From Mesomycoplasma ovipneumoniae SC01 (GTDB taxonomy: Bacteria; Bacillota_I; Bacilli_A; Mycoplasmatales; Metamycoplasmataceae): DNA of 64,000 bases. The stretch covers positions 1 through 64,000 of the forward strand of contig NZ_AFHO01000003.1 in NCBI RefSeq assembly GCF_000218525.1, given 5' to 3'. Every line of letters begins with the position of its first letter. The first letter of the stretch is position 1. Shown here piece by piece: positions 10,979 through 21,887 of the stretch. Made by a program: the position numbers and the translations under genes. The notes below the pieces were generated by a model. That model made no database searches and was not told the DNA's origin. It saw only the letters and a list, made by a program, of their open reading frames with translations.

Positions 10979-11464
10979 GAAACACTAGCAAAATCAATTT
11001 ATGAATAAAACAACAAAAAGCATAAAAAAATACAACTACTATTTAAACTCAATGTAAATAGAGAACTCGTTTTTATTTACAGCGAGCCTAAAAAAACATA
11101 TGAAGTTTTGAAAGAACAATAATTAAAAGCCATAAATTTATAGATTTCTAAACGGTTAAATTTAAGGCATTCCACCATATTTAAAAATATAATGGATAAT
11201 TCGCACTATCTGATTTTTTTATCGCAAAAAACATAACCAATTCCCCCTTAATTCAATATCAAAATTTATTAATTTATTCTTAGTGAGGCTTATTATAACA
11301 TAATTTTATTTCAGACCAAACATTTTTTTTTTTTTTTTTACAAAAGGTTAATTTTAAAATAATAAAAATTAAGGTTTTAGCCAAAAAACACGGATTTACG
11401 GGTATTTTTTCATATTTATATTCACTAAAAAGTGAATTTTTGCCATCAAACTGGCAAACTCAGG
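10979..11464. repeat. MITE-like repeat element, copy 1 (5'-end decayed)
   Basis: Shares about 480 bp with two other segments (26804-27376 inverted, 51150-51729 direct). Its right end ATCAAACTGGCAAACTCAGG is an inverted match to the left end of copy 3. Landmarks are the TTCACTAAAAAGTGAA palindrome, a 17-T tract at 11333-11349, a leftward ATTATAAC/TATAAT region and the CCCCCTTAATTCAATATC block. The left terminal repeat seen in copy 3 is not recognisable here. It contains no intact gene and is probably a non-autonomous remnant of an insertion sequence. Confidence 0.75.
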
Positions 11465-11608
11465 AATTTTGTTAATTATTTTTTTATGGTTAAATATTAA
11501 CAAAAGGTCTGTGATAATTTCAAGACGGTAAATTTCCTATTAAATAAAATTTAGTCGCTCAATGAAATTAAAAATTCGGAAAAATATTGCAAAAATTTTA
11601 AATTGTGC

Positions 11609-11614
11609 TATAAT
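11609..11614 (+). promoter_or_regulatory. rpsD promoter, extended -10
   Basis: The sequence TTGTGCTATAAT gives TGC plus TATAAT. Transcription would start near 11621, leaving a leader of about 170 nt before the rpsD ATG. Confidence 0.65.
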
Positions 11615-11633
11615 TATTTTGCATTTTTAAATT

Positions 11634-11721
11634 AACAGCATTAAATATTATTAAAAAAAATTCAAAATTTGTCTAGATTTGTGAGTATCCTGCTGTTGGT
11701 GAAAACATTAGATTTTGAATT
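11634..11721 (+). promoter_or_regulatory. Putative pseudoknot leader of rpsD (S4 autoregulatory RNA candidate)
   Basis: Two complementary pairs interleave: AACAGCA (11634-11640) with TGCTGTT (11691-11697), and AATTCAAAAT (11659-11668) with ATTTTGAATT (11712-11721). The order A-B-A'-B' is that of an H-type pseudoknot. S4 is known to repress its own mRNA through pseudoknot-like leaders in other bacteria. The structure here is inferred from complementarity only. Confidence 0.5.
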
Positions 11722-11790
11722 CATTTAGTAAATATTTAGTTTTCTCTTTTTAGTCTAAAAATGCAAATTAAATTAGTAAAAGGAGAAAAA

Positions 11791-12408
11791 ATGTCACGCT
11801 ATACAGGCCCAATTTTTAAAAAATCACGTCGTGTTGGCTTTTCTATTCTTGAAACTGGAAAAGAATTTGCAAAAGGTAAACAACGAAAATACGCACCAGG
11901 GCAACATGGTCAAAGACGTTCAAAACTTTCTGACTACGGTGTTCACCTTCGTGAAAAACAAAAAGTCCGTTTTATGTACGGTTTATCAGAAAAACAGTTT
12001 AGAAATACATATAAAAAAGCAACTAAAAAAACTGGTATTGCCGGAACTTTATTCTTACAGGCACTCGAATCTCGTCTTGATAATTCCGTATACCGCGCAG
12101 GTTTTGCCGAAACTCGTCGTCAAGCTCGTCAATTAGTTAGCCACGGTCATTTTTTGGTTAATGGAAAAAAAGTTAATATTCCATCATATCAATTAAGACA
12201 AGGTGATACATTTGAATTAACTAAATTAAAAAATGAAAAAATCCGTAAAAACGAGCAAATTTTAACAGCGTTAGAAACAAAAACAGCCGCACCTTGGCTT
12301 GAAGTGGATAAACAAAATTTCAAAGTTGTTTTTTCTCGTCGTCCGGAACGTTCTGAGTTAAATCAAGAAATTAAAGAATCACTAATTGTTGAGTTCTACA
12401 GTAAATAA
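11791..12408 (+). CDS. rpsD: 30S ribosomal protein S4
   Basis: A 205-residue primary 16S rRNA binding protein. It starts [18 protein letters not shown] and has [11 protein letters not shown]. The S4 domain reads [34 protein letters not shown]. The ATG at 11791 follows AAAGGAGAAAAA. An in-frame ATG ten codons upstream lacks such a site and was rejected. It is transcribed alone behind a long structured leader and ends at a strong terminator. Confidence 0.97.
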   Translation: MSRYTGPIFKKSRRVGFSILETGKEFAKGKQRKYAPGQHGQRRSKLSDYGVHLREKQKVRFMYGLSEKQFRNTYKKATKKTGIAGTLFLQALESRLDNSVYRAGFAETRRQARQLVSHGHFLVNGKKVNIPSYQLRQGDTFELTKLKNEKIRKNEQILTALETKTAAPWLEVDKQNFKVVFSRRPERSELNQEIKESLIVEFYSK

Positions 12409-12425
12409 TCTAATATTCTATATTC

Positions 12426-12460
12426 AAAAATCCAAACCTTGATTAGTTTGGATTTTTTTT
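12426..12460 (+). terminator. Intrinsic terminator after rpsD
   Basis: Perfect 12-bp stem AAAAATCCAAAC / GTTTGGATTTTT with loop CTTGATTA and a run of T, starting 17 bp after the rpsD stop. Confidence 0.85.
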
Positions 12461-12471
12461 GTTAAAAATGG

Positions 12472-12477
12472 TATAAT
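12472..12477 (+). promoter_or_regulatory. rpiB-mutM promoter, extended -10
   Basis: ATGGTATAATTT (TGG plus TATAAT), 25 bp before the rpiB ATG, directly after the rpsD terminator. Confidence 0.65.
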
Positions 12478-12501
12478 TTAACAAAGAAATAAGGGGGAAA
12501 A

Positions 12502-12936
12502 ATGCCAAAAAAATTTGCTATATCCTCGGATCATGCTGGTTTTGAAAGAAAAAAAGAAATAATTCAATATCTTGAATCTTTAGGTCATCAAGTTACCGAC
12601 CTAGGTCCATATAATGATGAGTCAAGTTCTTATGCAATTTATGGAAAAAAGTTAGCTAATTTTTTACTTGAAAACGAAAATCAGATTGGAATTGGAATTT
12701 GCGGAACTGGTCTTGGTATGTCTTATGCGCTAAATCGTTTTAAAGGAATTCGCGCGGCAAGAGTAACAAATGAAAATGATGCTTTTCTTGCCAAATTACA
12801 TAATAATGCAAACGCATTAGCTCTTTCAGGTAGATTTAATTCCCTTGAAGAATCTAAAAAAATTATTGATAAATTTTTAGAAGCACAATACGAAGCTGGC
12901 CGACACCAATCTCGAATTGACGAATTGGACAAATAA
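12502..12936 (+). CDS. rpiB: Ribose-5-phosphate isomerase B (RpiB/LacAB family)
   Basis: A 144-residue protein that interconverts ribose-5-phosphate and ribulose-5-phosphate in the non-oxidative pentose phosphate pathway. It shows ISSDHAGFERKKEI at the N-terminus, GIGICGTGLGMSYALNRF (catalytic Cys region) and GIRAARVTNENDAFLAKLHNNAN, all typical of RpiB. The ribosome binding site is AAGGGGGAAAA. It is followed 2 bp later by mutM. LacA/LacB galactose-6-phosphate isomerase is an alternative but less likely without lac genes. Confidence 0.9.
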   Translation: MPKKFAISSDHAGFERKKEIIQYLESLGHQVTDLGPYNDESSSYAIYGKKLANFLLENENQIGIGICGTGLGMSYALNRFKGIRAARVTNENDAFLAKLHNNANALALSGRFNSLEESKKIIDKFLEAQYEAGRHQSRIDELDK

Positions 12937-12938
12937 AA

Positions 12939-13757
12939 ATGCCTGAATTGCCAGAAGTTGTTACCGTTGTAAATGCCTTAAAAAACGAGATTATCGGTAA
13001 AAAAATAGTCAATGTTTTGGCTAAAGATGAGAGTTTTATAAAAGAAATTTCATTTGTTGAGTTTCAAAAAATATTGAAAAATTCAACTATAATTGATGTT
13101 CAAAATAGGGCTAAACATATTTTATTTTTTCTAGATAACCAAAAAGTTTTACTCTCACATTTGCGAATGAATGGGAAATATTTTACTTATAAGTATCCAA
13201 AATGAAATAAATTTGATTATATTTCCTTTATTTTTTCAGATAATTCGGTTTTAAATTATAATGATAGTCGAAAATTCGGGACTTTTTTTATTAGAGATTA
13301 TTTTAATTTATTCAAAGTTAAACCCTTAGTCGATTTAGGACCGGAACCTTTTTATATAAATGTTGAGGATTTTTACCAAAAAATCAAAAAATCAACTCGC
13401 TCAATCAAATCGATTTTACTTGATCAGAAAATAATGAGTGGGTTAGGAAATATTTATGCTGATGAGGTTTGTTTTGCGGCTAAAATTTCTCCAGACAAAA
13501 TTGCTAACCAAATAACCTTAGAACAGGCCAAAATAATCGTTGAAAAGAGCAAGGAAATTTTGCAAAAATCAATTGAATTAGGCGGTTCAAGTATAAATTC
13601 ATATACTTCTTTGAATGCTAAAGAGGGTAAATTTCAAAATTTTTTAAAAGTACACACTAAAAAAAATTTACCTTGCACTAAATGCAATAAAAAAATTTTA
13701 AAAGTTGTTGTTGCTGGCAGAGGTACTTATTTTTGCCCAAATTGCCAAGTTGAATAA
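12939..13757 (+). CDS. mutM: Formamidopyrimidine-DNA glycosylase
   Basis: A 272-residue base-excision repair enzyme that removes 8-oxoguanine and related lesions. The N-terminus after Met is PELPEV, with Pro2 as the catalytic nucleophile. The helix-two-turn-helix segment reads MSGLGNIYADE. A C-terminal zinc finger CTKC...CPNC follows. One TGA-Trp interrupts after KYPK. It is coupled to rpiB and ends at a bidirectional terminator. Confidence 0.95.
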
Positions 13758-13790
13758 AAAAACCTATGAATTTATAGGTTTTTTTATTCA
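13751..13790. terminator. Bidirectional terminator between mutM and ligA
   Basis: Perfect 17-bp inverted repeat TGAATAAAAAAACCTAT / ATAGGTTTTTTTATTCA with a 6-nt loop. Both arms end in A/T runs, so it serves convergent mutM and ligA. It overlaps the last codons of both genes. Confidence 0.85.
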
Positions 13791-15829
13791 ACTTTACTTT
13801 TTATTAGCTCTCAAAATTCTTCTTCAGAGATTCTTTTAACGCCTAATTTAATTGCTTTTTCTATTTTTGATCCGGTCGATTCCCCTGTTACCAAATAAGC
13901 GGTTTGTTTTGTTATTGATGTATGAAAATATGCGCCTGTTTGTTCGATAATTTTAACAAATTCGTGTCTTGGTTTGGATAATTTGCCCGAAATTGCAAAC
14001 GATGTTCAACCAATTAATGACGGTGAAATAGTTGGATTTTTAAAATTAAAATTCACCTTTTCAAGACAGTCAAGTAGTTTTTGATTTTCCTCATTATTAA
14101 AATAATCAGTCAGTGAACTAATTATAACAGGGCCAAAATCATTTTGATTTTTTAGTATTTCAAAATCTAATTTTCTTAATTCAGAAATATTTTTGGCATA
14201 TCTTGCAAGAATTTTAGCGGCTTTTATTCCAACATTTTTTATTCCTAAACCAAAAATTAACCTATGAAAATCGATGTTTTTTGCTTTTTCAATCTCATTA
14301 AGCAATTTAATTATTGACTTAATTTGCAAGGATGGAGCGCGTTTATTTTCTGAATTTATTTGACTAGGTTTAAATTCAGAATAAATTTTTTCAAGGTTAT
14401 TTTTAAGGTCAAAAATGTCACAAATATTAGAAATAATTTTTTTATCTAATAGTGTTTGAATTCTTTTTTCGGCTAAGGTTTCAATATTTAAAGCGGCTTT
14501 TGATGAAAAGTGAACGATTTTTTGGAGAATTATGCCAGGACAATTTTTGTTTTGACAAAATTGATCAATTCCTGATTCACTATAAATTAGTTCAGACTGA
14601 CATTTAGGACAGTTTTTTGCAATTGAAAAATTAGTTTTTTCATGTTGTTCAACACTTCCGATAATTTGCGGGATAATTTCGCCCGCTTTTTTAACAAAAA
14701 CATCAGACATTAAATTTAATTTTAGATTTTCAATATAAGAATAATTAGGCAAAACAGCCGAAGAAATAAGGCTACCACCAAGATTTACGGGTTCAATTTT
14801 GGCATTATATGTAACTTTTCCGGTTCTGCCAATTGTGGGGAAAATTTCTAGTAGTTTAGTTTTTGCAACGTCATCTTCAAATTTAAAGGCAATAATACTA
14901 TGAGGAAATTTTGATGTATAACCTAACTGATCATAGAGTAAAAACTCATTAATTTTGATAACAACGCCGTCAATATTGTAATTTAGTTGGTCTCTTTTTT
15001 GCTTAATTTGACCAATAAATTCAAAAACATCGTTTAAATTCTTACATTCTTTTTGAAAATCATTAGTCTTAAAACCTAATTTCTTTAGAAAAGAGATTGC
15101 CTCTGACTGTGTAAAAATTTTATGTTTTTCTGGTTCAACAAGTGTATAAAAAAACCCGCTTAAAAATGAAAAATCATCGCTGTTTGAATCTTTTTGGTTT
15201 TTTTTATATCGTCTAAGAATTCCACTTGCGGCATTACGAGGATTTTTAAACACATTTGTCTCAGTTTGTAAACTTTCAAATACAAAATTATCTATGTAAA
15301 TTTCCCCTCTTATTTCAAGGTCGTCAAAATAATCAATTGTTTTAGGGATAAATTCATCTTTAATTTTAAGGACATTAACTAAAACATCTTCACCAAAAAC
15401 GCCATCGCCACGAGTTAGTGCTTGAATAAGTTGGCCGTTTTTATAAATTAGTGAAAGTGAAATTCCATCAATTTTTGGCTCGACAAAAAAAGTTACATTT
15501 TCTAAAATTGCCATTGCTTTTTGGGCTCATTTTTCAAGTTCGGATTTTGTATGAGCCTTATTGAGCGATAACATCGGAACTGAGTGCTTAATTTTGACAA
15601 ATTTTGACGTAATTTTGCTACCAACTTGTTGGCTTGGTGATGAATTAAGTTCATCTAAAGTAAAAAGATAGTAATATTTTTGCTCCAAATTTATTAATTC
15701 TCTCAGCTTTTTGTCGTAAATTAAATCATCAACAAGCGGATTTTGTAATTGATAGTAATGATGATTTCAAATTTCAATTTGCTTTCTTAGCTCAAGAATT
15801 TCATTGCGTATTTTAGAATTATTTTCCAT
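13784..15829 (-). CDS. ligA: NAD-dependent DNA ligase
   Basis: A 681-residue ligase that seals nicks in replication and repair. The adenylation motif is EPKIDG (Lys about residue 119), with GRTGKVT and DGVVIKIN further on. A Cys4 zinc finger (CPKC...FCQNKNC), helix-hairpin-helix repeats (FGLGIKNVG) and a C-terminal BRCT domain (ISGKLSKPRHEF) follow. ATG at 15829 lies 2 bp after ecfT. It is the last gene of the dnaX operon. Confidence 0.96.
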
Positions 15830-15831
15830 GA

Positions 15832-16794
15832 TTAAATTTTTTGATTAGTGTAGAGTCATCAAAGTGGCAAGCGTGAAATTGGAATAATATTCATTTCCAT
15901 TAAAACAGTTAAAGTAATAAGACCAATAAAAATAAGGGCAAAAAGGTAATCAAGTTTGTTAAAAACTAGACGGCGATAACGGCTTCTTTTTGCATAAACA
16001 TCATAACCACGGACGTCCATAGCATTCGAAAGATCTTCAGCCCGTGAAAAAGCAAGCACAAAAAGTGGAATTACTAAAGTTATTAATGATTTGACTTTAT
16101 CCTTAATTTTTCCGTGTTTAAAATCAACGCCACGGGAAGATTGAGCTTTCATAATTCGGGTCGCCTCAAGTAACAAAGTCGGAATAAAACGAATCGCGAT
16201 TGAAATAATCATTGCAATTATATGAGTTGGAATGAATAAAAGTTTTAAGGGCAAAATTAAATCTTCAATTGCACGGGTTAGTAAAAATGGTTTTGTTGAA
16301 TAAGTTAAAATTGTAGTTGAAATTATCATTCCATAAATTCGAATCGCTAAAACTAGTGAGCGAATTATGCTAACAGTTCCAATTGAAAATTTTATACTTC
16401 CAAATAAAGCGGTTGGCTTGACTAAATATCAAGAAATAAAATGCGTTGTTTCTTCAGGATTTAGACCTAAAACTTTATATTTAGGCAATTCATTATCAGA
16501 TGAAATGCCTAAAATTATATTAATATTTTGGTGATCAATAATAAATCCGTAAATTATTAACATAATTATGAAAATGATTATTGGCATTTTCATTAAAGTA
16601 AAAATTTGCTTAACTCTTTTTGTTGTTATATAGAAAAAAACAAGTGAGAGCAAAAGCAGAATTGAAATTGTCGCTAAATGGGTAGTGACAAAAAAAAGCA
16701 CTGCAAAAAGAATGTTAAAAGCTATTTTTAGTCGGGGGTCCATTTTATGAATTATTGTGTTTCTTGGGACATATTTAGCAACACTAATTTGCAT
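15832..16794 (-). CDS. ecfT: ECF transporter transmembrane subunit EcfT
   Basis: A 320-residue polytopic membrane protein that couples the two ATPases of an energy-coupling-factor vitamin transporter to interchangeable substrate-binding S subunits. It begins KYVPRNTIIHKMDPRLKI. Two coupling Ala/Ser-Arg-Gly type motifs are present (QSSRGVDF and MDVRGYD). It is reconstructed across a TGA-Trp codon, overlaps ecfA2 by 11 bp and precedes ligA. No S component is encoded in the window. Confidence 0.92.
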
Positions 16795-17689
16795 TTTTTT
16801 CCTTTTTTATTAATAGATTAATTTGACTAATTAATTCGTCAATTGACTTGACTTTGGAAATTGGATATCCTATTTTTGCTAATTTTTCACGGAAATTCAG
16901 CAAATTTGTAGGTAACATTTCATTTTCAATAAGAAATTGATTATTATCTAAAATAGGATATGTTTCGCCATCGTATATAATTTTACCATCTTTAAAAAAA
17001 ATACAACGTTTTGTTCACTCTAAAACACTATCAAGATCATGAGTTGCTAAAATGATTGTTTTACCTTTTTTGTGAAGAGTGTCTAATATTTCAAGCATTT
17101 TTACTGAACCTTGAGGGTCGAGACCTGCCGTTGGTTCGTCAAAAAAAATTATATCCGGATCCATTGCTAAAATTCCGGCAATTGCAACTCTTCGTTTTTG
17201 GCCACCTGAAAGTTCAAAAGGCGATTTGTCTAAAAAAGTCTCATCAAGGCCGACTAGTTTTATCATTTCAGCTGCTTTTTTTTTGGCTTCTTCTTTGTTT
17301 ACTCCCATTGAAACGGCACCAAAAATAATATCTTTTTCAATAGTTTGTTCAAAAAGTTGGTATTCAGCAAATTGAAAAACCACTCCAACTCTACGGCGAA
17401 TTTGGTTTATAAATTTAAACTTTGATTTTAAAAATCTTGGTCTTTCAACAACTAATTTTTTTTCAGTTTTTGACTCTTGATCAAAATAAAAATACTCAAC
17501 TTGACCTTTATCAGGGAGCAAAAGCGCATTCATATGTTGGATAAAAGTTGTTTTTCCTGAGCCAGTTTGACCTATTATTGCGATAAATTCACCTTGATTA
17601 ATTTCAGCAGATACATTATCGAGTGCTCTTATTTCAATTGGTAATTTTTGGTCATAAATTTTTACAATGTTTTTTGCTTTAATTTTCAT
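16784..17689 (-). CDS. ecfA2: ECF transporter ATP-binding subunit EcfA2
   Basis: A 301-residue ATPase with Walker [10 protein letters not shown], signature [13 protein letters not shown] and Walker [15 protein letters not shown]. An insertion after Walker A (residues about 70-95, charged) and a 60-residue C-terminal extension are typical of mycoplasma homologues. A TGA-Trp follows LDSVLE. It overlaps ecfA1 upstream by 28 bp and ecfT downstream by 11 bp, so the three subunits are coupled. Confidence 0.93.
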
Positions 17690-18480
17690 AATTGTTCCAG
17701 CAATTCATTTTCATCATAGGTCGGACTAATAAAATCAAGGTTTTTGGAAATTTTATAAATAAAAGGCGAGTCAATTTTGGCTTTTTCGATTATTTCCTCA
17801 TTATTTAAAATTAATTTTGGATCACCTTTTGCAATAATTTGGCCTTTGGCAAACACAACAACTTCATCGGCCAAAATCGCTTCATTCATATTGTGCGTTA
17901 TTGAAATCAAAGTTTTACTTTTATCTTTACGGAGGTCATCTAAAATTTTAACAACATCACTTTTTCCTTTCGGATCAAGCATTGAGGTTATTTCATCAAA
18001 AATTATTATTTGCGGATTTAGGGCTAAAACTGAAGCAATAGCGACTCTTTGCTTTTGACCACCAGATAAAAATTGCGGCTCACGCTCGAGATAAGATTGC
18101 ATTTGTACTTTTTGTGCCAATTCTGCAATAATTTTGGGCATTTTTTTTGGATCTTCGTTAATATTTTCCAAACTAAAGGCAATATCGTCCTCAACTGTTG
18201 CCCCAACAAATTGATTATCTGGGTTCTGAAAAATAATGCCGATTTTCTTTCTAATTTTAGGTAAACTTTCTTTATTTAATAAAATTGAATCAACTTCAAC
18301 TGTGCCTTTTTGCGGTCTAGCGATTCCGGAAATAATTTTAGAAAATGTCGACTTTCCTGATCCATTGTGGCCTAAAATTGCATAATATTTGCCTTTTTCA
18401 AAAGTTAGACTAACATCTTTGAGCACTAATTGGTTCATATCATTAGTGTAACTAAAGCAAACATTTGTAACTTTTATCAT
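17662..18480 (-). CDS. ecfA1: ECF transporter ATP-binding subunit EcfA1
   Basis: A 272-residue ATPase with Walker [10 protein letters not shown], a [20 protein letters not shown]-loop segment characteristic of EcfA1/CbiO, signature [13 protein letters not shown] and Walker [14 protein letters not shown]. The last ten residues extend through a TGA-Trp into the start of ecfA2. It pairs with EcfA2 and EcfT to energise vitamin uptake. Confidence 0.93.
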
Positions 18481-18489
18481 TTTTTTATT

Positions 18490-19032
18490 TTATTCCTTTT
18501 TGTTTGGATCAAAAATAGCAACAAAAGGTCAATTTCGATATTTTTCCTGATAATCAAGTCCATAACCAACAAGAAAAGCGTCGGGAACATCAAAGCCAAA
18601 ATAATCTGGTTCAATATCAGTTTTTCTTTTTTCTCTTTTATAAAATAAAGTAATTATTTTTAGTGATTTTGGTTTTTTTAATTTTAAATGTTCACTAATT
18701 TTTGTTAAAGTTATACCTGAATCAAAAATATCATCAATTAAAATAACATCTTTATTTTCAATTTTTAGGTCAATATCGGTAATAACTTTCAATTCACCAG
18801 CTGATTGTGTACCACCAAAATAGGATTTGGCAATTATGCAATCCACCATTGAATCAACTTCGATTTGCTGAATTAAATCAGTAAGAAATATTAATGAACC
18901 TTTAAGAACAGCAACAAAAACAATTTCTTGTGAATTTTTATAATTTAAATTTATTCACTTTGCAATCTCATGAATTCTAGTTTTAATTTGTTTATTGTCA
19001 AACAAAATTTTTACAATATGTTTGTTAATCAT
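18490..19032 (-). CDS. hpt: Hypoxanthine phosphoribosyltransferase
   Basis: A 180-residue purine salvage enzyme that forms IMP/GMP from the base and PRPP. The PRPP-binding loop reads VILIDDIFDSGITL. VAVLKGSLIFLTDL and DYFGFDVPDAFLVGYGLDYQEKYRN are typical of Hpt. A TGA-Trp precedes PFVAIFDP. ATG at 19032 is chosen because an internal Met used alone would lose the VAVLKGS region. It sits between rsmI and ecfA1. Confidence 0.95.
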
Positions 19033-19061
19033 TTTAACCCGTCTTTTTAAAATATTTTAAT

Positions 19062-19793
19062 CTAAAATTTTACACTATTTTTAGAAAAATTTTCATATTT
19101 ATTTGCTTTTAACTTCGGTTTTTCATCGCTTTTTAGCCTTAAAACCATTGTGAATTCACCTTTGGTAGAATTTTGAAGTTCAGCTAAAATTTTTAAAGGA
19201 GATCCAAAAAAATATTTTTGATGAATTTTTGTCATTTCCTTGATAAGAAAAATTTCAACTTTCTCGCCATAAAATTCATTAATTACTTCAAGAATATAAA
19301 TTAATTTATATGGCGAAACATAAAAAATATAACTATAATTTAGTATAAAATGCTCAATTTGTTTAATTATTTGCTGCTTTTTTGAGTTAAAAAAACCCAT
19401 AAAGACTAACGGTAAATCAAAACCAGAAAGAACAAAAGCGCCAACAAAAGCACATGCACCAGGCAAAAAATCAACTTCAACATTGTTTTCATGGGCTCAT
19501 TTTATCAAAATTTGACCTGGATCACTAATTGAAGGAGTACCTGCATCGGACATTAGAATAATGTTGTTGTTAGTTAAAAATATGTCAGACTTTTTGGCGA
19601 TAGTTGCTTTTTCATTAAATTTGTGATAGGAAATTAACTTTTTATCTTTAATTTCCAAAAAATTTAATATTTTTTTGGAAGTTCGGGTGTCCTCACACAA
19701 AATTAAATCAGCTGATTTTAGTGCTTGAATTGCACGCAGAGTTATATCTTGTAAATTTCCAATTGGAGTTGCTATAACAGTGATTTTTGCCAT
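19062..19793 (-). CDS. rsmI: 16S rRNA (cytidine1402-2'-O)-methyltransferase
   Basis: A 243-residue tetrapyrrole-methylase-fold enzyme that modifies C1402 in the decoding centre. It begins KITVIATPIGNLQDITLRA. The family motifs are LCEDTRTSKKIL and LMSDAGTPSISDPG. A TGA-Trp lies between ILIK and AHENN. It follows holB by 4 bp, the same neighbourhood as in Bacillus (tmk-holB-...-yabC). Confidence 0.95.
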
Positions 19794-19797
19794 AATT

Positions 19798-20673
19798 TTA
19801 AGTTAAAATATTATTTAGGCGAACTAAAAAGCCCGATTTTTGAATATTAAAGTTTGCATTTGTTTCAAGTGATGAAAGAAATTTTTTAAATGTTTGATTA
19901 ATACTCACCATTTTTTCAGAATTTAAATCAAAAGAATTCGTTTTTTTAGCATGTTTTTTGTTAGCACCGGAGTTGTTTAAAAAAAATTGTTTAAAATGAG
20001 CAACTATTATCTGAACAAAAATAAATGAGTTTTCTTTTGTTAAAACTTGATTTAAAAATAGTAAAAAATCAAATTTTGTTTTATTTAAATTATTTAGTAA
20101 TGATTTTAATTTATCTAAATCCGAATCACTAATAGCCTTAATAGCTAAAGTTGCTTGATCAAAATTGGTGAAAATATTTGCATATATAGCATTATAAGGT
20201 GTTTTTTTTCATGTATCTAACTTTTTTTTAAGTTCATTTTTTCTATTTAAATCATTGAAAAAAAATATTTGACAACGAGAAACAATAGTCGGTATAATTA
20301 AATCAGAGGAAAAAGAAGTTAGTAAAAAATAAGTATTCAAAGGAGGATCTTCTAAAATTTTTAGAAATGAATTTAGTACAGAAATATGGGCATTTTCAAT
20401 GTTTTTTATTAGGAAAATCTTTGAATTATCGCCATAAAGAGAGGAAAAATACAACTTGTTTACCTCTTCTAAAAATTCTGTTTTTGAAAGGCGATTATCT
20501 GAAAAATCATGTTGAAAAATTTGTGGTTTTTGACTAAATATCTCTAAAAAATCAGCTATTTTCTCATCTAGAAAATCTGAGTAACTCGATACAAGTAAAA
20601 TTGCATGTGAAATTGTTTTAGTTTTTGACAAATTATCGAGAAAATGGCGCCAATTTGTCGTAATTTGCTTCAT
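19798..20673 (-). CDS. holB: DNA polymerase III subunit delta'
   Basis: A 291-residue clamp-loader subunit. The region SFLKILEDPPLNTYFLLTS, then IVSRCQIF, matches the sensor/SRC motif of the DnaX/HolB family. No Walker A is present, as expected for delta'. The start is ATG at 20673, preferred to an upstream TTG. It begins 41 bp inside tmk. The gene works with DnaX from the same operon. Confidence 0.85.
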
Positions 20674-21292
20674 AATAGCTCTCAAAAAAATTAATTATAT
20701 CTGCTAAAACATGATCATAATCGCCGTTACCGTCAATTTTAAAGAAATTTTTCCTTGTTTTTAATAAATATTCATATCCTTTAATAACTTGTCTATAAAA
20801 ATCCTCGCCGCGATTTTCAAGTCGGTCTCGCTTTTCATTTCGATAAATGGCCATTCGCTCGCGTGATTTTGAAATTTTAACATCAAGGAAAATTGTAAAA
20901 TCTGGAAAAGTGTTTTCAGAAATTAAACTATTTAAATTAAAAACTAAATCTGGGCTTAAATTATTTCCAAACCCTTGATATGCAATCGAAGAATCAATAT
21001 AGCGATCACAAAGAACAATTTTTCCAGATTTTAAGGCTGGTCAAATTACTTGTTCAAGATGAATTCTTCTCGAAGTTGAAAATAAAAGCATCTCAACATA
21101 CGGGCTAATTTGATTTTTTTTATTAAGTAAAAACTCACGGATTTGTTGTGCTTCTTGCGAATCTCTGCCGCTATATGGTTCAAAAGTTATAACAATTTCC
21201 TTTTCTGGAAATTTAATTCTTAAATACTTTGCAAACAAATTCATAACGGTTGATTTACCGCTTGCATCGATCCCTTCAAAACTTATAAACAT
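20633..21292 (-). CDS. tmk: Thymidylate kinase
   Basis: A 219-residue enzyme that phosphorylates dTMP to dTDP. The P-loop is EGIDASGKST, followed by DRYIDSSIAYQG (DRY motif) and a lid segment RLENRGEDFY. One TGA-Trp follows EQVI. It starts 1 bp after recR ends and overlaps holB by 41 bp. Confidence 0.95.
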
Positions 21293-21293
21293 A

Positions 21294-21878
21294 TTATTTT
21301 TCCATTTCTTGCCGATTTTCCAGTGCTTGATTCAAGGTTATATTATCAATATAATCAATTGCAGCCCCAAAAGGAATACCAGTAGCTAGCCTAGTAATTT
21401 TTGCTGACGATAAAAACTTGTGTTTTGCAAGATAATTTGCAAAAATTCAGCCTTCCATTGTTGAAGAAAGTGCAATAATAATTTCACTTTCTTCATGAGC
21501 AAGGTCTGCCAGTTTTTTTATTTGCAAGTCATGATTTTCGAGCTTTTTAATATCATATTTGCCAAAAACAAAATACTTGCCATCATATTTTCCTAGTTTT
21601 TCAAATTTTGTGACCATTTCGGAATTTTCAACCACTAATATTTTAAAAGAACGCTGAAAATCAAGGCATATTTGGCAAACTGAATTAGCATTTAGATATC
21701 CGCATCTTTCACAATATTGAAGATTTCGTTTTAAATTATAAATTTGCTCGACAAATATCTCAATCTGACTAAGGGGCGTATCGATTAGAGAAAATAAAAT
21801 ATTAGTAGCCTGTTTTTTTGTGATTCCGGGAACTTTTCTTAATTGATCAACTAGTTTTTCAAAATTTTCATCTACCAT
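21294..21878 (-). CDS. recR: Recombination mediator RecR
   Basis: A 194-residue protein that loads RecA together with RecO (also in this window, at 33424-34104). It has an N-terminal helix-hairpin-helix (LRKVPGITKKQA), a Cys4 zinc finger CERCGYLNANSVCQIC and a Toprim domain (ILVVENSEMV, IIALSSTMEG). The length is normal. It follows the YbaB-type gene by 9 bp. Confidence 0.94.
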
Positions 21879-21887
21879 GATTCAAAA

